Counted from the stretch's first letter, positions 1 through 8,616 are shown. The stretch is 13,301 nt of DNA from JADJNW01 sp033761835 (GCA_033761835.1 JANRME010000279.1:1-13301), one strand, 5' to 3'. Numbers and translations are program-made. Notes: generated by a model from the letters alone, not told the origin.

Positions 1-2576
1 TGGCGACCTTGTGCATCGCGGCGATATCCAAAGCCATAAATTTGTCCCATTTCCTGACCCACCACTTGTCTCAATTCTCCATTGAACACATGCGTTCCAA
101 CTGTAATCCGTTCACCTTCCACATCTGTCAACAATTTCAAAACTTTTGTAACATTATAAGACCCGTTAAAAGTAAAATCCCATTGGAATTTGCCTGATTT
201 GATGGGTACAATATTAATCAAGGCTTCCACACCCTGGTTGCGGCTCTCGCCACTATTGATAAGGGTGTTTATAAAGCCGGAGGCATCCGAAATTTGAGCA
301 GAAACAATCTGATCCGTTGTAATTTTTCGATACGCCGAAAAATCAATGCCCAAGCGATTATTGAACATTTTCAACTCAATACCGACTTCGGTTTCGGCAG
401 TACGCATAGGGCGCAAGGATTTATTCGGAACGGTATTACCAGAAGAAAAGCCGACCGGTTGACCTGCGCCGGTGACGTTCGGGAACAGGTTGGCATTGAT
501 ACCATAAAACAGTACATCGGAGTAAGGCGGCACGTCGGTGTCGCTACCCACTTCGGCATAAGCCACGCGCAACTTACCAAAATTCAGCCAACTGGGCGGC
601 GTCTGGAACGCATCGGAGAAGACAAAACTTGCAGAAACCGAAGGATACAAAATACTGCGATTATCTGCTGAAAGCGTTGAAAACCAATCATTTCTAACTG
701 TTCCATTTAAATATAAAAAGCGCTTGAACGAAAATTCTGCCGAACCATAAAGCGAATTCACGGCTCGTTCCGACAAACTATAAAATGGGTCTTTTACGCG
801 TCCATTTTGGATGGTGTATAAGTCCCGAACCACAAAGTCCGTTGCCTGCGCGCTATTCAAGTCAGAACGGCGATACATTTGATTGCCACCTGCCGTCAAA
901 TCCACACCAAAAACACCAAATTCGCGGGTTGCCGAAATCAAGATATCGGCATTCAATTCTCTAAACCGGCGTGATTCCTGTGTAAACTGACCATTGACAA
1001 AGCCAGCAGGTGCGGGCGCCAGAGAAGCGTGTCCTGTTGGGAAGTTATTATAATCCTGGTCCCGCGACCAATAATCTTGCCCCACCCGACCTTGCACGAA
1101 TAACCAGGGAAGAATATTATATTTTAATGAAATATTACCAAAAATCCGATCCCGATAAATATTATTAAATTGCTCTGCTAAGGTAAAATAAGGATTGGTA
1201 CGATTTCGGAAACGAGAGTAAACAAATTCGTTGCCATTCGCATCATATTTTTTCTCATCCATTAAATAAAGAGGCATGGAATTTGCCAAATTATATAATG
1301 TAGTAGGGATGGAATTATCCTGATTTGCAATATTGGGTGGATTTTTATTATATTCGTTGGAGTAATTTATATTACCAGAAACGCTTAATTTGGTAGAAAG
1401 ATCATAACTAAAGCCAAGATTAATCGTGCGGCGATCATATCTATTATTTGGTGTAATACCCAAACTGCTTAGATTGGCTAAAGATAAATTGAAACCACCC
1501 TTTGCACCGCCTGATGAGAAGGTGATCGTATTGGTTGTATTCTGTCCATTGCGATAAAAATCCCGAATGCGATTGCGCTGCGGCTCATAAGGTAGGGTCA
1601 CGCCATCAAACAAGACCTGCGTCATGCCTGGTTGAAATTTTTCACCAAATGACCACTGCCCGGAAGTTGGATTCGGTGTCGTGGGACGAACGCCGTTCTC
1701 ACCTTGCCCATATTCATACTGATAATCGGTAAAATCCAGTGGCGTTTCATTCGTGTAGTTAATGTTGTAAGTCACACCAATTCCTTGTGAATCGCCTCTG
1801 GTTTTTGTAGTCACCATGATAACCCCATCCTTTGCGCGCGAACCATACAAAGCCGCTGCTGCCGCACCTTTCAGCACGGTAATATTTTCGATATCATCCG
1901 GGTTGATACTCGACAAACCATCGCCACCATCCGAGGTTACCCCACCGCCGCGTACGCCAATAGAGTTGTCCGCACCCGCATTGTTAGGATTGGTACCAAA
2001 GTTGGTATTGTCAATGGGAATGCCATTCACCACAATCAAGGGATTATTCTGTCCGGAAATAGAGGATTGCCCTCGGATACGTATTTTAGAAGTACCCCCA
2101 GGACCTGTTCCCAAACCGGAAATATTCACCCCTGCGATTTTGCCAGCCAAGGAATTGATGAAATTTGGCGTCCGGTTGATTGTAACCGCATCCGCACCCA
2201 CGCTTGTAGTGGCGTAACCTAATTTTTTAGATTCTTTCCGAATACCTAATGCCGTTACAACAACCTCATCTAAGCTCTGGGCGTCTTCTTCTAAGCTTAC
2301 ATTCAAATTTGTCTCGTTGCCAAGCGTAAGTTCGATTGTTTTAAATCCGATATAGCTAAAGACCAAGGTGTTACCTGGAGATGCTGTAAGGCGGAATGAC
2401 CCGTCGACATCTGACACAGCACCTGTATTCGTCTCTTTTACGGTAATGTTCACGGCGACGAGTGGCGTCCCGTCTTTGGTAGCAGTGACTTTACCTGTTA
2501 TTTGTTGCGCTTTTGCTGTTATCAGGCAGCAAAGTAAGGCAACCAGTAAGGAAAGTGGTTTGGTTAGTTTCATCAT
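1..2576 (-). CDS. SusC/RagA-family TonB-dependent outer-membrane receptor (3' part outside the window)
   Basis: Outer-membrane active transporter that would work with a SusD-type lipoprotein and TonB energy to import a ligand I cannot identify. I read the frame codon by codon from ATG at 2576 to the window edge and found no stop: 858 codons. Typical family length is about 1000-1100, so roughly the last 150-200 residues (final barrel strands) are missing. Residues 1-24 are a signal peptide (hydrophobic LLVALLCCL, then AKA-QQ). About 25-105 form a carboxypeptidase-D-regulatory-like domain (ITGKV start, FSYIGFKT). The TonB-box-like segment SLDEVVVTALG is at 101-111. The plug follows (IRIRGQSS, NNPLIVVNGIPID, INPDDIENITVLKGAAAAALYG), then the barrel. 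No STN domain precedes it, so sigma/anti-sigma control is unlikely. The start matches its paralogue at 7860. It lies downstream of the susD at 3140 but is separated from it by a terminator and 563 bp, so it should have its own promoter. Family call is very sure, substrate unknown. Confidence 0.96.
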   Translation of the reverse strand, partial: MMKLTKPLSLLVALLCCLITAKAQQITGKVTATKDGTPLVAVNITVKETNTGAVSDVDGSFRLTASPGNTLVFSYIGFKTIELTLGNETNLNVSLEEDAQSLDEVVVTALGIRKESKKLGYATTSVGADAVTINRTPNFINSLAGKIAGVNISGLGTGPGGTSKIRIRGQSSISGQNNPLIVVNGIPIDNTNFGTNPNNAGADNSIGVRGGGVTSDGGDGLSSINPDDIENITVLKGAAAAALYGSRAKDGVIMVTTKTRGDSQGIGVTYNINYTNETPLDFTDYQYEYGQGENGVRPTTPNPTSGQWSFGEKFQPGMTQVLFDGVTLPYEPQRNRIRDFYRNGQNTTNTITFSSGGAKGGFNLSLANLSSLGITPNNRYDRRTINLGFSYDLSTKLSVSGNINYSNEYNKNPPNIANQDNSIPTTLYNLANSMPLYLMDEKKYDANGNEFVYSRFRNRTNPYFTLAEQFNNIYRDRIFGNISLKYNILPWLFVQGRVGQDYWSRDQDYNNFPTGHASLAPAPAGFVNGQFTQESRRFRELNADILISATREFGVFGVDLTAGGNQMYRRSDLNSAQATDFVVRDLYTIQNGRVKDPFYSLSERAVNSLYGSAEFSFKRFLYLNGTVRNDWFSTLSADNRSILYPSVSASFVFSDAFQTPPSWLNFGKLRVAYAEVGSDTDVPPYSDVLFYGINANLFPNVTGAGQPVGFSSGNTVPNKSLRPMRTAETEVGIELKMFNNRLGIDFSAYRKITTDQIVSAQISDASGFINTLINSGESRNQGVEALINIVPIKSGKFQWDFTFNGSYNVTKVLKLLTDVEGERITVGTHVFNGELRQVVGQEMGQIYGFGYRRDAQGR

Positions 2577-2729
2577 ATGGGTTGATGTATTTAAATTAGG
2601 AAAATAGCATAATATAATTATTTCAATAGCAAAAAGTGAATCATTGTAAGTTGAAAACTACCTATTATTTAAAAAATGTAAAATCGATTACCATTTTTAA
2701 TTCAACGTTTTTTCTTTTTAAGAAAATAC

Positions 2730-2745
2730 CTTCAATCGATTGAAG
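2730..2745. promoter_or_regulatory. 16-bp perfect palindrome CTTCAATCGATTGAAG, candidate operator
   Basis: The palindrome is centred 161-162 bp upstream of the left susC start. Its inner 14 bases (TTCAATCGATTGAA) recur exactly upstream of the second susC at 8032-8045. Both copies follow a T-rich run and a TACC/TAAT step. A two-fold symmetric site with central CG is typical of dimeric repressors or activators such as the LacI family. The binding protein is inferred, not shown. Confidence 0.5.
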
Positions 2746-2985
2746 ATTTGATCAAAAAAATAAGTATTTAGATCCGATATACTTATAACTGTATAATTAC
2801 AAAGCTATATTAATTAAAATTTTAAAGTCATAATTATCCTATCTTTCTTAAAGAAAAAGATTACCAATATATCCGCAAGCAAGTTAGCAAATTTTTAAAA
2901 TTACGCAATTATTTCCTATTCAAACTCTCGCGGGGAATTTATCTTCATCCCAGATTACTAAGTGGATTAGCAGGTTGTAGTTATT

Positions 2986-2997
2986 GAAATCGATTTC
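2986..2997. promoter_or_regulatory. 12-bp palindrome GAAATCGATTTC, possible second operator
   Basis: Perfect 12-bp palindrome sharing the AATCGATT core with the sites at 2682-2689, 2730-2745 and 8032-8045, but with different outer bases. It lies between the susD terminator and the left susC, 415 bp from that start, which is far for a promoter operator. It may be an auxiliary site or chance. Confidence 0.25.
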
Positions 2998-3073
2998 TAA
3001 TGGAGTATTTGCTTCTGAAGGGCAGAGGCAAGCAATTTTCCTATTTATTAGTCAAGGTATCCATAGGAAAAAT

Positions 3074-3118
3074 AAAACCAGCCATGAACTGAAAAGATCA
3101 GGAACATAGCTGGTTTTT
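3074..3118 (-). terminator. Hairpin terminator of the susC-susD operon
   Basis: AAAACCAGC at 3074-3082 pairs with GCTGGTTTT at 3109-3117. Inside, ATG 3084-3086 pairs with CAT 3105-3107 and CTGA 3089-3092 pairs with TCAG 3098-3101, leaving a 5-nt loop. On the minus strand the stem is followed by TATTTTT, a U-rich tail. It begins about 20 bp past the susD stop. Its length and near-continuous pairing make it the clearest terminator in the window. It should insulate the left susC from read-through. Confidence 0.85.
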
Positions 3119-3139
3119 AATGATTTAACAAAATAAAGT

Positions 3140-4714
3140 CTATTCTTTATCCCAGAATACCCTTGTTATCAGATCATCTTTTCCGCCTATAGCCTTCACG
3201 GCATTCAAATAGTTTTCTCGATTTTGAGCTAGTTCATAATCAGGATAAGACAATCTTCTGACAAATCCACCATTGAGCAGATTATTAAAAAGATTAGGTT
3301 TCAAAGCTGGAAAACCGCTCCTTCTAAAATTCGCCCATGCCTGTGTCCCGTTTCTTATATAGACGATCCAAAGTTGTGTGTTAATCAACTTAAGCGCATC
3401 CGCCGCGTTGTATGCTACACCAGGGCTAGCCAGAAAAGTAGCTATATCTGCGTCAGAAACAGTTGTAGCTTTTGGATACAAAGCATATCTTTTTATGTCC
3501 GCTCTTATTCCATCTTCATAATATTGCTTGGCAGCAGCTTCACCACCTGGTATCCAACCTCTTTGAGCTGCCTCTGCCAGCAGCAATGAAACTTCCGAAT
3601 AAGTCACCCAGAAATCAGGGGCTGTTAAAGATGCAACAACGTTTACGTTCATTTGTGAGTAATTGTACCCTCCACCTTTTGCACCTCTAAAGGGCGCTTT
3701 CGCAAGGTCTGTATTGATAACGCCTACAGGAACGCCAAATTGATCGGCTATATTGGTATTAGGGTTAGGGTCACCCAGAGGAGCAGCCGGATTGGCAAAA
3801 GTCGCTACAAGAAACGGCGTACGCGGATCGTTCGTTGCTTTTAGTTGATCCACGAAAGGCTCTGCTGCATAGTAGAAATAAGGATTGTTGTTTACTAATC
3901 CTCCGTTAGCACCATTGGTAAATAGCGTACCATCGTATTTTACATAGGCATTATCATCATTGGACTTCATCACGCCGCCATTAAACGCAGCAGAAACAAT
4001 AGATGCAGCTTTTGTAGGATCAACCTTTGAATACCGCATTCCCAATCTTAACAACAATGAATTACCCAATTTTTTCCACTTGTCAACCTGTGCTGCAGCC
4101 GTACCGGTTTTAATTGAACCGCGATCCCCATAAAAAAGATCAGCAGCAACGTAATCACCATTTGGATTCAGTGCAGCTACTGCTTCTTTGAGTTCTTTCT
4201 CCAGGTCAGCGTAGATGGCAGCATCATCATCATATTTTGGGTAGAAATACTCACTACCTTTAAGGTATGCTTGGCCTGCGTCGAAGTAAGGAACATCAGC
4301 ATGTGTGTCCACCAAACCCATAAATACCTGGGCTTTCCAAATGCGCAATATACTTAGTAAGTTTCCACGTTCGGTATTCCCATCTAATAAGGCTATGGCT
4401 TGAACCATATTTTTAATTGAACCAGGATAAGAGCCATCCCATTTTCCGTTATTGAAATTATCAATATCTGCATTAAAATTAGGCCCAAGTGTAGCTCCTG
4501 AATTGTGGGGATTCACAAATTGCTGAGCAATTGTATGTTCTGTTTCCCAACCTCCAAGGTGTGTGCGTTGTGCACCGACAAACAAAAGGGCAGGATCAAT
4601 ATCTATCACTGCATAAGGATTTGTATTTATATCTACAAAATCCTCGTCGCATCCTCCAAGCACAAGGAGGGTTGCACTTATAAGAAAAAATATTTTTATA
4701 TTTTTCATAATCAT
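3140..4714 (-). CDS. SusD/RagB-family surface lipoprotein (SusD-like nutrient-binding protein)
   Basis: Ligand-binding lid of a SusCD outer-membrane importer, tethered by lipid on the cell surface. It has 524 residues, normal for the family. A lipoprotein signal peptide ends in the lipobox LGGC with Cys22. The residues after it (DEDF) are acidic, as in the Bacteroidota lipoprotein surface-export signal. The following VDINTNPYAV and the alpha-helical segments (IWKAQVFMGLVDTHADVPY near 130, YSEVSLLLAEAAQRG near 370) suggest the SusD-like subfamily of PF12771 type. The ATG at 4714 shares its A with the TAA stop of the upstream susC (TAATG), so translation is probably coupled. An in-frame ATG two codons later (4708) is an alternative start. 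No polysaccharide-degrading enzyme is nearby, so the ligand cannot be guessed. A hairpin terminator follows the stop. Confidence 0.96.
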   Translation of the reverse strand: MIMKNIKIFFLISATLLVLGGCDEDFVDINTNPYAVIDIDPALLFVGAQRTHLGGWETEHTIAQQFVNPHNSGATLGPNFNADIDNFNNGKWDGSYPGSIKNMVQAIALLDGNTERGNLLSILRIWKAQVFMGLVDTHADVPYFDAGQAYLKGSEYFYPKYDDDAAIYADLEKELKEAVAALNPNGDYVAADLFYGDRGSIKTGTAAAQVDKWKKLGNSLLLRLGMRYSKVDPTKAASIVSAAFNGGVMKSNDDNAYVKYDGTLFTNGANGGLVNNNPYFYYAAEPFVDQLKATNDPRTPFLVATFANPAAPLGDPNPNTNIADQFGVPVGVINTDLAKAPFRGAKGGGYNYSQMNVNVVASLTAPDFWVTYSEVSLLLAEAAQRGWIPGGEAAAKQYYEDGIRADIKRYALYPKATTVSDADIATFLASPGVAYNAADALKLINTQLWIVYIRNGTQAWANFRRSGFPALKPNLFNNLLNGGFVRRLSYPDYELAQNRENYLNAVKAIGGKDDLITRVFWDKE

Positions 4715-7700
4715 TAGAATTTGGCATTTAAAGTAATTTGATAATTACGAGTGGTGGGCAATGAGGTATTCTCATAACCGGATCTGAAGTCTCCAGAAGA
4801 TTGAATGGCCTCTGGATCAAGATCGGGTATATCTTTGTAAAGAATTGCCACGTTTCGGCAAGCAGCCGTCAAGGATAGCCCTTTTACGAATCCTAAAGCC
4901 CTTGTTTTACGTAGTAGATCCGTAAGATTATATGATAACGATATGTTTCTCAGCTTAACAAAGTCTGACTTAAATGTCACGATATCGCCCATTTGGTTAT
5001 TTCTGTAATCTGCATAGAATGCAGCTGGGTCAACCGCTTTGGTATTAGGCTCTCCGCTTGATCTGTAAAAACCAGGAAATACGACACCAGTCTCTCCTAC
5101 CCTACGTCCAACTAAAGACGCTTTAGAGTGTCCTTGTCTGAGTGCATTTAAAGCAGTAGAAGATATTACAGTACCGCCCAGTTTGTAGTCAAGGTGTATT
5201 CCGACAGAAAGATTTTTATAGCTAAGCGAGTTGGTCCAACCACCTGTATGCTTAGGAATCGAGCTACCGTAGCTTACATAGTCAGGTGATGCGATTAAAC
5301 GACCTTGGTCGGTAAGGAGAATCCTACCCTGATCATCTCTCAAATAGGTTCTTGCATAAACTTGGTTCATTGGTAATCCTACTACGTACCTCAATTGCCC
5401 GATAAATTCATTACCGGTAGCACCCCAGTTAAGCACTATTACGTCTTTGATACCTTCGCCAACCGAAAGTACTTCCGTAGAGAGGAAGGCATTATTCCAT
5501 GAAGACGTCCAAGTAAAATTTGGAGTTTGTATAGGTGTAACTTCCACCAAGAATTCCACACCGCTATTCTTTAGTGAACCAAGATTCCGTTTTGAAGTAT
5601 TATATCCAGAGGTATTGGATAATTGAACATCCAATATCTGATCTGTTGTTACTTTATCAAATGCCGAAACATCAAGCAAGATCCTATTGCCAAACAGTCT
5701 CATTTCCAGACCAATTTCTTTTTCTTCTACGCTAAAAGGTCGTAAGAACTGGTTAGGAGCAGATGCCCCCGAAATAGAAGCCGTCGTCTGGCCATTAAAT
5801 TGATTTTGCGCGATACCATAAGTAAGGATACCATCATAAGGATTTACGCCATTGGAACTTCCAACCTCCGCCCAAGAAGCTCTCAGTTTACCATAAGAAA
5901 GCCAATCCATGCCTTTCATCAACTCAGAGAAAATAAAACTACCCGATACAGATTGATAAAACTCACTGTTGTCATCTGGGTTCAAGACGGAGAACCAGTC
6001 GTTTCTACCTGTAAAGTTTACATATAGCATACTTTTGAATCCGAATTCTGCCCAGCCATATAATGAATTAACCCTGAATTGAGAAAAACCGTAACTTTGA
6101 TTTCTAACGCTACCATTTCCAATAGAATAAAGATCCCGAACGATAAAGTTGGAGGAACTTTGATTAAATGAATTATTTTTAACTCTCCAGGTATTTCCAC
6201 CGAAATTGGCATCCACTGAGAATATCCCAAACTCCTTGCCGCCACCGATCAGGAAGTCTGCATTTACATCCGTCCCTTTACCTTCTGATAAATTATAACC
6301 TCCCTTGAAGGTACCATCCGCATTTGTTGGTACGCTGGTTCCTATACCTCCAGGATCGTTGGATTCTGTAAAACTAAGAGAATAGTCATAGTTATATCTA
6401 CCTTGCGCATACAACCAATCTGTGATATCATATCTTAAGGTAGCAGTTCCAAGAAAACGGTCTCTTTCATTTTCATATTTTTGCCCCACCGCTATTGCAT
6501 AGTAAGGATTTAGCAGGGTGCCCTGAAAACCGGAAGTTAAGGTCTCTGTTCCATTGGCAGCCACTGCACTATTTTTGAAAGCCGACAGTGGGATGGAGGT
6601 AGCCATTCTGGTAAAAAAGTTTACAGCACCTGGCCCCTGTGTACCGATTTGTGGCGGGTTAATCTGTCGCTCGTTAGTGTAGTTGAGGTTGAACTGCAGC
6701 TTGAGCTTTTGCGTAATGTTTTGATTGATCCCTAAATTGATGATGTTCCTTTTATACTCATTCGTTGGTGTAATACCTTCGGCATCCGTGTTTGAAAAAG
6801 AGGCTCTAAAGCTTCCTTTCTCAGTACCACCGGAGAATGCAATGGTATTAGTGAAATTGGTGCCTGTTTGCAAAAAGTCGAAAAGCCTGTTTGGGTTCGC
6901 AGAATAGGGTTGCAATGAACCATCAAAAATGGGAGTAGGCACACCATCTAAGCGCTCGCCCCAAGCAAACTGACCCGTTGTAGCAGCATTTGCTCCACTG
7001 GTTGGTCTTTTCCCTCCTGTACCCTGACCGAACTCCGTTTGAAAGTCAAAGAAATTCAAAGCTTCCTGTGAGGTATAGCTGGAAGTGTACTCCACTCCTA
7101 TGCCCTGATTCTTTCGACCGGATTTAGTGGTGATGATGATGGCACCATTGGCAGCTCTTGCGCCATAAATTGCAGCAGCAGTAGCTCCTTTCAATACGGT
7201 CATGCTTTCAATGTCATCCGGGTTAATGTTTGACAGGTTATCCCCAAGATCTCGGGGAGTTCCAAGACCATTCACGCCTCGAGCACCCTGATCAATCGGA
7301 AGTCCATTGATTACAATAAGAGGAGCGTTGTTTGCCCCTGCAAACGCAGCTTGACCACGCAAACGAATCTGCATACTGGAACCCGCACCAGCAGCCGGAG
7401 GAGTAATATTCAGGCCTGCCACCCGCCCCTCAAGGGATTCTATCACATTGGTAGTTCTGTTTTGCACGAGCTCATCTGTATTGACAGAAGTCACGGAATA
7501 GCCCAGTTTCTTGGATTCCCTTTGGATACCTAAGGCCGTTACTACTATTTCGTCTAAGCTTTGAGCGTCTTCTTCTAATGTTACATTCAAATTTTTTTCA
7601 TTGCCAAGCGTAATTTCAATGGTTTTAAACCCTATGTAGCTAAAAACCAAAGTATTACCTGGAGTGGCAGCAATCTGGAATGTTCCATCCGTGTCTGAAA

Positions 7701-7860
7701 CGGTACCTGTGTTCGTTTCTTTGACAGTGATATTCACTGCAATTAGAGGTGTTCCGTCATTGGCAGCAGTGACTTTACCCGTTATTTGTTGCGCTTTTGT
7801 TGTTGCAAGACAACAAAATAGAGCAAGCAACAAAAGCATTGGCTTGGTTAGTTTCATCAT
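4714..7860 (-). CDS. SusC/RagA-family TonB-dependent outer-membrane receptor (complete)
   Basis: Complete 1048-residue TonB-dependent transporter, the partner of the SusD encoded immediately downstream. Residues 1-24 are a signal peptide (MLLLLALFCCLATTKA-QQ). About 25-105 form a carboxypeptidase-D-regulatory-like domain, and SLDEIVVTALG is the TonB-box-like segment. The plug has SSMQIRLRGQAAFAG, APLIVINGLPID and INPDDIESMTVLKGATAAAIYG. A 22-strand-type barrel follows and ends in an aromatic residue (LNAKF), the usual outer-membrane insertion signal. I start at ATG 7860 (MM-KLTK), matching the paralogue at 2576. A TTG three codons earlier is open but not conserved. The first 121 residues are about 82% identical to the left susC by hand count, and the barrel much less. 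With no STN domain, sigma-factor control is unlikely. Control by the divergent NUDIX-type regulator is plausible. Confidence 0.97.
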   Translation of the reverse strand: MMKLTKPMLLLLALFCCLATTKAQQITGKVTAANDGTPLIAVNITVKETNTGTVSDTDGTFQIAATPGNTLVFSYIGFKTIEITLGNEKNLNVTLEEDAQSLDEIVVTALGIQRESKKLGYSVTSVNTDELVQNRTTNVIESLEGRVAGLNITPPAAGAGSSMQIRLRGQAAFAGANNAPLIVINGLPIDQGARGVNGLGTPRDLGDNLSNINPDDIESMTVLKGATAAAIYGARAANGAIIITTKSGRKNQGIGVEYTSSYTSQEALNFFDFQTEFGQGTGGKRPTSGANAATTGQFAWGERLDGVPTPIFDGSLQPYSANPNRLFDFLQTGTNFTNTIAFSGGTEKGSFRASFSNTDAEGITPTNEYKRNIINLGINQNITQKLKLQFNLNYTNERQINPPQIGTQGPGAVNFFTRMATSIPLSAFKNSAVAANGTETLTSGFQGTLLNPYYAIAVGQKYENERDRFLGTATLRYDITDWLYAQGRYNYDYSLSFTESNDPGGIGTSVPTNADGTFKGGYNLSEGKGTDVNADFLIGGGKEFGIFSVDANFGGNTWRVKNNSFNQSSSNFIVRDLYSIGNGSVRNQSYGFSQFRVNSLYGWAEFGFKSMLYVNFTGRNDWFSVLNPDDNSEFYQSVSGSFIFSELMKGMDWLSYGKLRASWAEVGSSNGVNPYDGILTYGIAQNQFNGQTTASISGASAPNQFLRPFSVEEKEIGLEMRLFGNRILLDVSAFDKVTTDQILDVQLSNTSGYNTSKRNLGSLKNSGVEFLVEVTPIQTPNFTWTSSWNNAFLSTEVLSVGEGIKDVIVLNWGATGNEFIGQLRYVVGLPMNQVYARTYLRDDQGRILLTDQGRLIASPDYVSYGSSIPKHTGGWTNSLSYKNLSVGIHLDYKLGGTVISSTALNALRQGHSKASLVGRRVGETGVVFPGFYRSSGEPNTKAVDPAAFYADYRNNQMGDIVTFKSDFVKLRNISLSYNLTDLLRKTRALGFVKGLSLTAACRNVAILYKDIPDLDPEAIQSSGDFRSGYENTSLPTTRNYQITLNAKF

Positions 7861-8031
7861 GTGAGTCAAAAGGTTTAGGTTAAAAAATGCTATACGTTGT
7901 TATCAAAAATTTTCAACAAATCGGTTGTATTTCACATACTTTGATTTATTGAAAATTTCAATTAATTATTTTGAAATCAATTTGAAGTCTTTAATGTAAA
8001 ATTTCTGTTTTTTTTAAATAATATGGTAATT

Positions 8032-8045
8032 TTCAATCGATTGAA
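8032..8045. promoter_or_regulatory. 14-bp palindrome TTCAATCGATTGAA, candidate operator shared with the other susC
   Basis: Perfect 14-bp palindrome centred about 178 bp upstream of the complete susC. It is identical to the inner 14 bp of the site at 2730-2745, which lies at a similar distance from the other susC. It is also about 600 bp upstream of the NUDIX-type regulator gene. Placement and identity suggest a common DNA-binding protein. Which protein binds is not visible in the sequence. Confidence 0.5.
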
Positions 8046-8558
8046 TTTTTAATTAAAAAATAGCGATTTGAACCTCATAATATAATATTTAAATTTTAGA
8101 ATATTAGCTAAGTAAACGAGCATATTTAAATCATATTAAAATTTTCGTAATTAACTAATTATCAACATTAAAAGACTATCGCCTATAAAACTGTTTGACT
8201 ACTTAATATGATATTTAAATTATAAAGCATAACAATATAATTGACTTCTAAAGGGGTGTGGGTATTCATTCAAAGCGCTTATTTAAAATAAACCGCACCA
8301 TATTTCATTGATCTTATCAAGTGTCAAATTTACACTTAATTCCGATAACTACCTACTTAAAGTCAATATTTTTTTTTGACAATTGGTTATTTAAGAGATT
8401 TTTCTTTCTTAAATAACTGATACTAACGGTTTATCTTCCGTATTTTGAAGGGCTACATGAAATTTAGCTTAAGAAGCTTTGTGTGCATTCACAGTTCTGA
8501 GTGGCATTTCTGAAGAATATATCGAAAAGCAAGCTAAGGGTGAAATTTTTGCTACACC

Positions 8559-8597
8559 AAAAGCCTCCGCTCAAAGGATTTTTTCGGGAAGGCTTTT
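8559..8597. terminator. Possible hairpin terminator/attenuator before the NUDIX-type regulator
   Basis: AAAAGCCT at 8559-8566 pairs with AGGCTTTT at 8590-8597, extended by CC/GG with a one-base bulge. The loop holds a T-rich run at 8579-8584. Both strands give a stem ending in four or more U residues, so it could work either way. No obvious gene ends just before it, and it lies inside the 45-codon open stretch, so its role is unclear. Confidence 0.35.
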
Positions 8598-8616
8598 AAA
8601 AGTGAAATAACTAACT

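Larger units (their letters stand above)
2577..3073. other. AT-rich spacer upstream of the left susC, with ATCGAT palindromes
   Basis: I find no gene here. The stretch separates the terminator of the upstream susC-susD unit from the start of the left susC, so it should carry that gene's promoter. I could not find a full Bacteroidota promoter (TTG, 17-23 bp, TAnnTTTG) on the minus strand. It contains three AATCGATT sites: a plain one at 2682-2689, a 16-bp palindrome at 2730-2745 and GAAATCGATTTC at 2986-2997. TTTCAA/TTGAAA hexamers lie at 2621-2626 and 2651-2656. The part from about 2580 to 2900 is very AT-rich. From 2920 to 3060 the composition is more balanced, without a convincing reading frame. 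Confidence 0.6.

Noticed and set aside
1..2576. Possible frameshift or pseudogene in the left susC
   Set aside because: I read nearly all codons of the minus frame and found no stop. Conserved SusC motifs continue to the edge, so it is only cut by the window.
1816..2607. Open plus-strand frames opposite the start of the left susC, and a look-alike pair opposite the other susC (7664-7864)
   Set aside because: They resemble each other only because they are the antisense of the conserved susC N-terminus. The minus-strand frames have full domain logic.
7861..7869. TTG start three codons upstream for the complete susC
   Set aside because: The paralogue begins with the same MM-KLTK and has no matching extension, so ATG 7860 is better.
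8273..8280. AAGCGCTT as a catabolite-type operator
   Set aside because: Only 8 bp symmetric, single copy, and not shared with the other spacer; easily chance.
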